DNA of 64,000 nucleotides from Cranoglanis bouderius (lineage: Eukaryota > Chordata > Actinopteri > Siluriformes > Cranoglanididae): NCBI GenBank assembly GCA_023630585.1, contig CM042555.1, positions 12,588,501 through 12,652,500 on the forward strand, given 5' to 3'. The notes below the pieces were generated by a model. It did no database searches and was not told the origin of the DNA. It saw only the letters and a list, made by a program, of their open reading frames with translations. The position numbers and the translations under genes were made by a program. How positions within the stretch are numbered: the first letter of the stretch is position 1; each line of letters starts with the position of its first letter. Positions 59,949-64,000 of this stretch are shown here, in pieces.

Positions 59949-61568
59949 AAGCGAATAAAGGAACAGTGGTTCTTGGATTGTTCCTTGATGGTGAAGGGTG
60001 CTGTGCTGATCACTCCAGCTCATTACATAATAAAAGCACAGAGAATCTCTGCTCTCGCTGGCCTTGATGGTGCTCTGCAGCTAATGGCTTCTTTGCAGCT
60101 TCAAATGGCTTTCCAAGCACATCTATTGTCTGTTTTATCTGCTTCTCTCTCTCATAATTAAGCTCAGTGAAAATGTTCCTATGTCTATGATCTATGTGTA
60201 ATAAGTCAGCAATATGTGTGTGTGCTCGCTTGATGTGAATATAGCACAAAGGTAACTGGCCTGAACTGGCACATATCCCACTGCAAGAGGAAGCAAACAA
60301 GGTAAACAAAATCTCACACACACACACGAATTTCATGACTCAAAGCATTAAACAGAGTGGAGAAAAGGAATGGAGCCAAGTATTACAAAAAATATCCACA
60401 GGGGACTGACAATGACTTGGCATAAAAATCAGGCCCAAAGCAGAATGCCTGGTCTGAGCTGTACACCCAAACGAAAACTGTTACACACCAAACAAAGCCT
60501 GCAATGAGAACTCGCAGGGTTACCTGGTAGAGCTGTGAAGCCCAGTTTCTAATAACAGCATGGTGACAAAGAGAAACAACTTAAAGGCAGAATGATGGCT
60601 TGTAAATTATTGTGAATCAATGGCTGACACACACGCTGATGGGGTGAAAATATCGGCGTGCATAATACAGCCTAATACAGTGCATAATCTGAGAGGAGAA
60701 AAGGAGTGAGACGTGCAGCAGGACGGTGGGAGGATGGAGGCCCCCACCCCTGGGGTTAGCATCACAATAGGCAGTATATAGGCATTGTCTGAATGGGGTA
60801 AGAGAAAGGGAAAGATTTCACGCCCAACAGCTGAAAATGGGGGGAAATAACGGCCCAGGAACTGTTACAGAGCGTCTGAGCTCAGTCTGAAAGAGCAATA
60901 TGGCCCAAAATAGACACAACAATACTGTCCCTACACACACAACCACTTTACATACTGCTACTATTGTATACTATTCATGACCAGAACAATAATTCTACTG
61001 TGAAATCAGTGTAAGTTTAAAAGAAAAAAAAAAAAAAAAACACTTAACAGAAAAACTGCAAACATATACTGCTCACAACAACCCTCCCAGGATCACATTA
61101 AGTGATTTAACCTAAAACAATTTCATTAAGAAAGCTGTTTGAACTGCTCATTACCAAATAATCACACCATCCTCCAAGCTGAGCTCACTAAACACAAAGT
61201 AGGCTCTTTTTATTAAAGAAAACACAGATGGATGATTTACCAAAATCCTCCTCAGCTCATTGTGTCCAATAAATGTACTGCCGCCGTGAGTGTTCTTAAA
61301 CTTCATGATAGTCCAGAACAATGCACTTCACTACAGACAAAACAACTCCAATGCAGCCCTTTCCAAAACACCCCCTTTCTTCCTGTTACCCACAATCCCC
61401 AGCTCAAAGGCCTGGCCTTGCCTCCTTACCCGAGTCTGAATCTTTCTGGTCTCCATTGGCTCCGATGGTGAAGGGAAGCTTCCTCTTAGGAGCCTTCTCT
61501 TTCATGTCTTTGACGCCATCGCTGCGGTCCAATTTAGGAGTCTTGTTTGACGAGCCTTTATCTTTATC
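43176..61568 (-). CDS. ankrd11: ankrd11: ankyrin repeat domain-containing protein 11 (5' end outside window)
   Basis: Nuclear chromatin co-regulator. From family knowledge it binds p160 coactivators and HDACs, and its loss causes KBG syndrome in humans. Ten coding exons are visible (139, 174, 201, 143, 145, 7028, 99, 144, 93 and 186 bases; 8352 in total), giving 2783 residues in frame. Order seen: basic KRKLPF region, LSERQQVALLMQMTAEES block, four ankyrin repeats, SSEEEDAPSF, a very long lysine/glutamate/serine-rich disordered centre, the MTRNRAQMLANQSKQ motif, the conserved C-terminal domain from IEPYHSD to YAEYVTYTGSYLLDG, and a final helical region ending DDFVLLPA. The C-terminus matches ANKRD11 rather than ANKRD12. 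The first coding exon (about 30 residues in human) lies beyond position 64000 or was not recognised. Confidence 0.95.
43610..43702 (-). CDS. ankrd11: ankrd11 coding exon GDENKSVRDRF
   Basis: 93 bases, 31 codons, reading GDENKSVRDRFNARQFISW and ending KYDRMK. Acceptor AACAG, donor GTGAGG. Confidence 0.93.
43810..43953 (-). CDS. ankrd11: ankrd11 coding exon EKLIVSCEQEV
   Basis: 144 bases, 48 codons, reading EKLIVSCEQEVLRVHCRA and FSACTMLLDSEVYNMPSENQ. Acceptor TATAG, donor GTGAAA. The upstream intron contains a Tc1 copy. Confidence 0.93.
44046..45439 (+). mobile_element. Tc1-like element inside an ankrd11 intron, internally deleted
   Basis: Same family as 23709-25061, in opposite orientation. 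It is bounded by TA, with long inverted repeats (outer part AAAAGTATTTGATCCCCTGC). The transposase starts MAKTKELSKDVRDKIVDLHK at 44412 and shifts frame near 44555. The first catalytic Asp region near 44845 is garbled (the D-E-T-K codons are replaced), and the segment carrying DNDPKH and PIENLW is deleted near 45092, so the frame jumps to a C-terminal remnant (NDFERICKEEWDKIPPEM). Confidence 0.92.
45704..45802 (-). CDS. ankrd11: ankrd11 coding exon IAPPPSL
   Basis: 99 bases reading IAPPPSLSEPLKELFRQQ and KLRLQHSIER, matching the conserved C-terminal helical region. Acceptor CTGCAG, donor GTAAAC. It joins in frame to IPV upstream and EKLIVS downstream. Confidence 0.93.
45935..52962 (-). CDS. 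ankrd11: ankrd11 giant exon (2342 codons)
   Basis: A single uninterrupted 7028-base exon, as in other vertebrate ANKRD11 genes. It begins ESSEEEDAPSFAPSSS and ends at SKLHIPV. The central part is dominated by short K/E/D/S repeats (KDKEK-type), expected to be disordered. A serine run lies near 52250 and an acidic run near 47860-47940. Conserved patches include the FTDESEDE motif near 50370, RPTGVPTPAPVLSCPSYEDV near 48660, the acidic PFSLPDLPFPEKE region near 47150, MTRNRAQMLANQ near 46490, and a C-terminal block with PRKRKFPKSG, MIQQTLAV and IEPYHSDRSNPYFEYLQIRK. The C-terminal block corresponds to the repression/degradation-signal region described for the family. Donor GTAATG. Confidence 0.95.
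53048..53192 (-). CDS. ankrd11: ankrd11 coding exon, end of ankyrin domain
   Basis: 145 bases reading VVKLLLRYGGDPCQSNRRGE and NSPTMLNLLLGKGTYTSSE. It closes the third repeat and supplies the fourth. The intron to the giant exon is only 85 bases. Confidence 0.94.
53383..53525 (-). CDS. ankrd11: ankrd11 coding exon, second and third ankyrin repeats
   Basis: 143 bases reading WTALHEACNRGYYEVAKQLL then DDDTPLHDASNNGHFK. These are textbook ankyrin consensus repeats. It ends on a complete codon before donor GTAAGC. Confidence 0.94.
53744..53944 (-). CDS. ankrd11: ankrd11 coding exon, first ankyrin repeat
   Basis: 201 bases reading DTTPKHQSQSSLGQKGTPNS, KDKVNKRNERGETRLHRAA and ELISEGADVNVKDFAG. 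The first ankyrin repeat fills the second half. Acceptor TTTCAG, donor GTGAGG. Confidence 0.93.
54095..54860. other. ankrd11 intron, unclassified
   Basis: Intron between the LSERQQ exon and the first ankyrin exon. No element recognised. Confidence 0.4.
54881..55054 (-). CDS. ankrd11: ankrd11 coding exon with LSERQQVALLMQMTAEES
   Basis: 174 bases reading EKQGPERKRIKKEP, a likely nuclear localisation signal, and the nearly invariant GIRAGYPLSERQQVALLMQ block. Acceptor ACACAG, donor GTGCGT. A 6.4-kb intron lies upstream. Confidence 0.92.
55055..57554. other. ankrd11 long intron, right-hand splice to SINE
   Basis: No gene or named element. Contains a (CA)n at about 56160-56180 and otherwise unremarkable sequence. 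Short open frames here show no similarity. Confidence 0.4.
57555..57744 (+). mobile_element. tRNA-derived SINE
   Basis: The head has an A-box-like GTAGCTCAGTGGTGAAG and a B-box-like GGTCATAAGTTCAAATCC, then GCACTGCCAAGCTGCCACTG, CCCTCGAGCAAGACTCTCAT and a tail GATAAGGGCATCTGTGAAAT, the standard end of fish tRNA-SINEs. It cannot be a tRNA gene because no acceptor-stem partner follows the B-box. Antisense in the long ankrd11 intron. Confidence 0.8.
58503..58573. repeat. (GA)n microsatellite
   Basis: 71 bases of GA in the long ankrd11 intron. A second, shorter one is at 59522-59559. Confidence 0.95.
59522..59559. repeat. (GA)n microsatellite
   Basis: About 38 bases of GA. Confidence 0.95.
59888..59946. 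repeat. (CA)n microsatellite
   Basis: 59 bases of CA in the long ankrd11 intron. Confidence 0.95.
59950..61429. other. ankrd11 long intron, left of exon 61430
   Basis: No recognisable coding exon or transposon. The GC-moderate stretch 60360-60900 has no open frame with known similarity. Confidence 0.4.
61430..61568 (-). CDS. ankrd11: ankrd11 coding exon with KRKLPF region
   Basis: 139 bases, phase 0 at its start, reading DKDKGSSNKTPKLDRSDG and KRKLPFTIGANGDQKDSDS. It matches the human N-terminal region after the initiating exon. Acceptor CCCCAG, donor GTAAGG. Confidence 0.9.
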
Positions 61569-62382
61569 CTGGGGGAAAAAGATTTCAGTTAGTGTTAAAC
61601 TTGTTGGGCCAATCAGCAAGGGTTTTGAAATGTAAACAAACAACTGAAACCTAAAATTATTATTTTATTTTGGCAACAAAGAAATATTTTTTCGTCTTTT
61701 TGTCATCAGAAGAACAACTATTTCCAACTTTATCAGCTGAAAAGGTCATGCCTGACTTTAGTTCTTGGTTTTTAATAACCACACAGTTTATTTGGTAACA
61801 CAAATCTATCATTGGTTAATAAATTCATTTGAAAAATGAGTCATTGTAATGACCATGGTACTGAGTACTAAGCAAGCCAACTACCCATTAGCTAACCTGC
61901 AACCTGCATGCAGATACAATAAATCAACACCAATAATCATATTTAAACAATAAACTTCACCTATTGCTCAATATTATCTATATCATCTATATGCAAGCAT
62001 GTCTAAGAACCTGGGAGTGCTAACAAGTGCACTACTTATTTATCTGTGCTAAATTTAACTAAACTGCTAGTACAAAAGTTTGTGATAACTGTTGATTGAA
62101 TCATCAGTTTAATACTACACCCAACAAGGCCAACATTTGGCCGGCAAGAGCTAATCAGCATTTTATCACAAACATCACACTAACTGTTCCTACAAGCTTT
62201 TAGTCATTATTATAAAGGTCAGCATTTCTGTGAGAGGAACTGCTTTAATAGCTGCAATGTTAAACTCCATGTTCTACTCAGATGCAGTCTAATAGGTTTT
62301 ACTCTAAATGTACCGCTACATTTTATGCAAGCTTTGAAGCAAACGACATTTTTAATATATAATATGCAGTGCAATCACGAAA

Positions 62383-62418
<36 letters not shown>

Positions 62419-63382
62419 TGTCAAAGCGCTAAATGGTAGCTAGGAATTTTTCTTTGTTTATAACTCCACAACTTCTAACAGTAATGTACCTAAATGTGAA
62501 ATCTTGGCTGGAAACCAAAAAGCAAGCGCATGATTAAAAAAACAACAACAACAAAAAAAAAACCTTGAAGTTTTCTTATGCTTTTGAGTACAGCTTGTTT
62601 GAGAATGGCAAGGTAATGAAGGAAAAGAAAGAAGAAGAAAAAACATGTGAAAGGACGTGCAGTGTTAACTGGGTAAAAGTCTTAAATACTTGCCTATACA
62701 CCAGTTCAAGGTTGCCAGATTGAACGCACTGTTTCACGGTTTAAATCTTGCTCTCTCTAAATTAGACTTGAAAATGTCTAACCCAGGATCGTTTGACCAG
62801 CTGGAGGTGATTATAATACTGCGATGAGAATTTGGCTATTTATACTTTCATATGCTGTATTTAATCTAAAAGTCTTTGTAAAAAATGCACAGCAAAAGCT
62901 GTACTGGATGTCAGATCAATACCTCCTGCAGCGCACGCTCGGGTGACGCTTAACCTTCAAACTTTGTGAAAGTTCTAACTGACACACACTTTTGCATGTT
63001 AGCATTGGGCGGGGTAAAAAGAAAAGTGTCATGGTGAAGTTGTGATGTGTCGCGTGCGCAGTGTTGACTGTAACCCTGAGGTAGGTGATTTGTGTGCTTT
63101 TAGATTTAAGGCTTCTAATGTCGTTATACTGAACTTTACTGGAAACGTGTTATACCTTTTGTCGCACAAGCTTCATATCTGCTACCGTCTGCCCCTGCCC
63201 GCATGATAGTAAAAACCACTAGCTCTGACAGAGATGATTCGCACACCACAACCGTGCTGCTCTCTATAAATAAAGACAGAGATGATGCTTTACTTTTTCA
63301 GATTTTCTCACAGACGTCCTCTGGATGTAAGGCATCGTTAATACCTGAACAGAGATTTCAGTTGGTGGGTGTTCTTTAGCAA
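61569..63382. other. Upstream ankrd11 intron, unclassified
   Basis: I searched the minus strand for the expected initiating exon (about 30 codons) and did not find it. Includes a 32-base poly-T at 62386-62417. The stretch 62930-63120 is somewhat richer in CpG. Confidence 0.4.
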
Positions 63383-63945
63383 CACCTGTACATTCCTGCA
63401 TTTATCTAATCAGCCAATCATGCAGCAGCAGCACAATGCATAACATACAGATACAGGTCAAGAACTTCAGTTAATGTACACATCAAACATCAGAATGGAG
63501 AAAAAGTGTGAACTCAATGGCTTTAACCGTGGCATGATTGTTGGAACCAGATGGGCTGGTTTGAGTATTTAAGAAACTGCTGGGAAAAATCTCCTGGGAT
63601 TTTCTCACACAACATTCTCTAGATTTACACAGAAAGGTGTGAAAAACAAAAAAACAACACGTGAGTGCAGGGTCTGCAGGCTGAAACACCTTGTTGATGA
63701 GAGAGTTCAGAGGAGAATGACCAGACTGGTTTGAGCTGACAGAAAGTCTACAGTAATTCAAATAAGCACTCTTTACAGCCATGGTGAGCAGAAAAGCATC
63801 TCAGAAAACACAACACATCGAACCATGAGGTGGATGGGCTACAACACCACATCAGGTTCCACTCCAGTCAGTCAAGAACAAGAATCTGAGGTTATCATGG
63901 TCAGAGACTCACAGAAACTGAACAGTTGAAGACCAGGTGATTTTT
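63383..63945 (+). mobile_element. Tc1-like element remnant
   Basis: Same family as the fragment at 5880-6075: ATCTAATCAGCCAATCATGC, ATACAGGTCAAGAACTTCAG, GTGGCATGATTGTTGGAACC, then decayed transposase N-terminal sequence with many stops, through GATGGGCTACAACACCACAT. Broken off near the window edge. Confidence 0.8.
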
Positions 63946-64000
63946 TTTCTCAAATTTTAGCTGTTTAGTGTGGGTAAGTCTGTGCCCATGATAGCCTCAG

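Noticed and set aside
63483..63782. 99-codon minus-strand frame at the right edge, considered as the missing ankrd11 first exon
   Set aside because: It is antisense to a Tc1-like remnant and does not resemble the ANKRD11 N-terminus.

Overview
The window is eukaryotic and most likely from a ray-finned fish. Its genes are split by GT-AG introns, long dinucleotide microsatellites are common, and it is dense in teleost-type transposons: several Tc1/mariner families, a PIF/Harbinger element, hAT-like MITEs, a 5S rRNA-derived SINE and a tRNA-derived SINE. The repeat mix suggests an otophysan such as a catfish or cyprinid relative, but the species cannot be fixed from sequence alone. There are no prokaryotic features.

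Two protein-coding genes are supported, both on the minus strand. The first is a complete nine-exon SLC22-family transporter (start codon at 30962, stop at 8859, 609 codons), identified as slc22a31 from its position. The second is the 3' part of ankrd11: ten coding exons between 61568 and 43176, giving about 2783 residues, with the first coding exon(s) lying beyond the right edge. The same pair in the same order and orientation (SLC22A31 downstream of ANKRD11) is, from general knowledge, found at human 16q24.3, so this is a conserved microsynteny block.

Layout: 1-8858 is repeat-rich DNA downstream of slc22a31 (retroposon-like repeats, a 5S-derived SINE, two Tc1-type remnants). 8859-30962 is slc22a31, whose introns hold two internally deleted Tc1-like elements, two or three MITEs, an LTR-like block and large microsatellites, three of which start within 40 bases of a 5' splice site. 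30963-39245 is intergenic, with a 36/38-bp minisatellite, a short AT-rich tandem repeat, a decayed Harbinger element, a nearly full-length but broken Tc1-like element and another Tc1 fragment. 39246-43175 is probably the 3' UTR or flank of ankrd11. 43176-61568 is ankrd11, with a 7-kb exon, an upstream ankyrin-repeat exon cluster and a Tc1 copy in one late intron. 61569-64000 is upstream intron with another Tc1 remnant at its edge.

The genes have no evident functional link: a membrane solute carrier, and a nuclear chromatin co-regulator of the KBG-syndrome protein family. I found no undescribed system. The best leads are the microsatellites beside slc22a31 splice donors, a pair of same-family Tc1 copies in inverted orientation with complementary catalytic deletions, an acidic trinucleotide-coded run in Ankrd11, a minisatellite just upstream of slc22a31, and an unexplained promoter-like block in slc22a31 intron 7.
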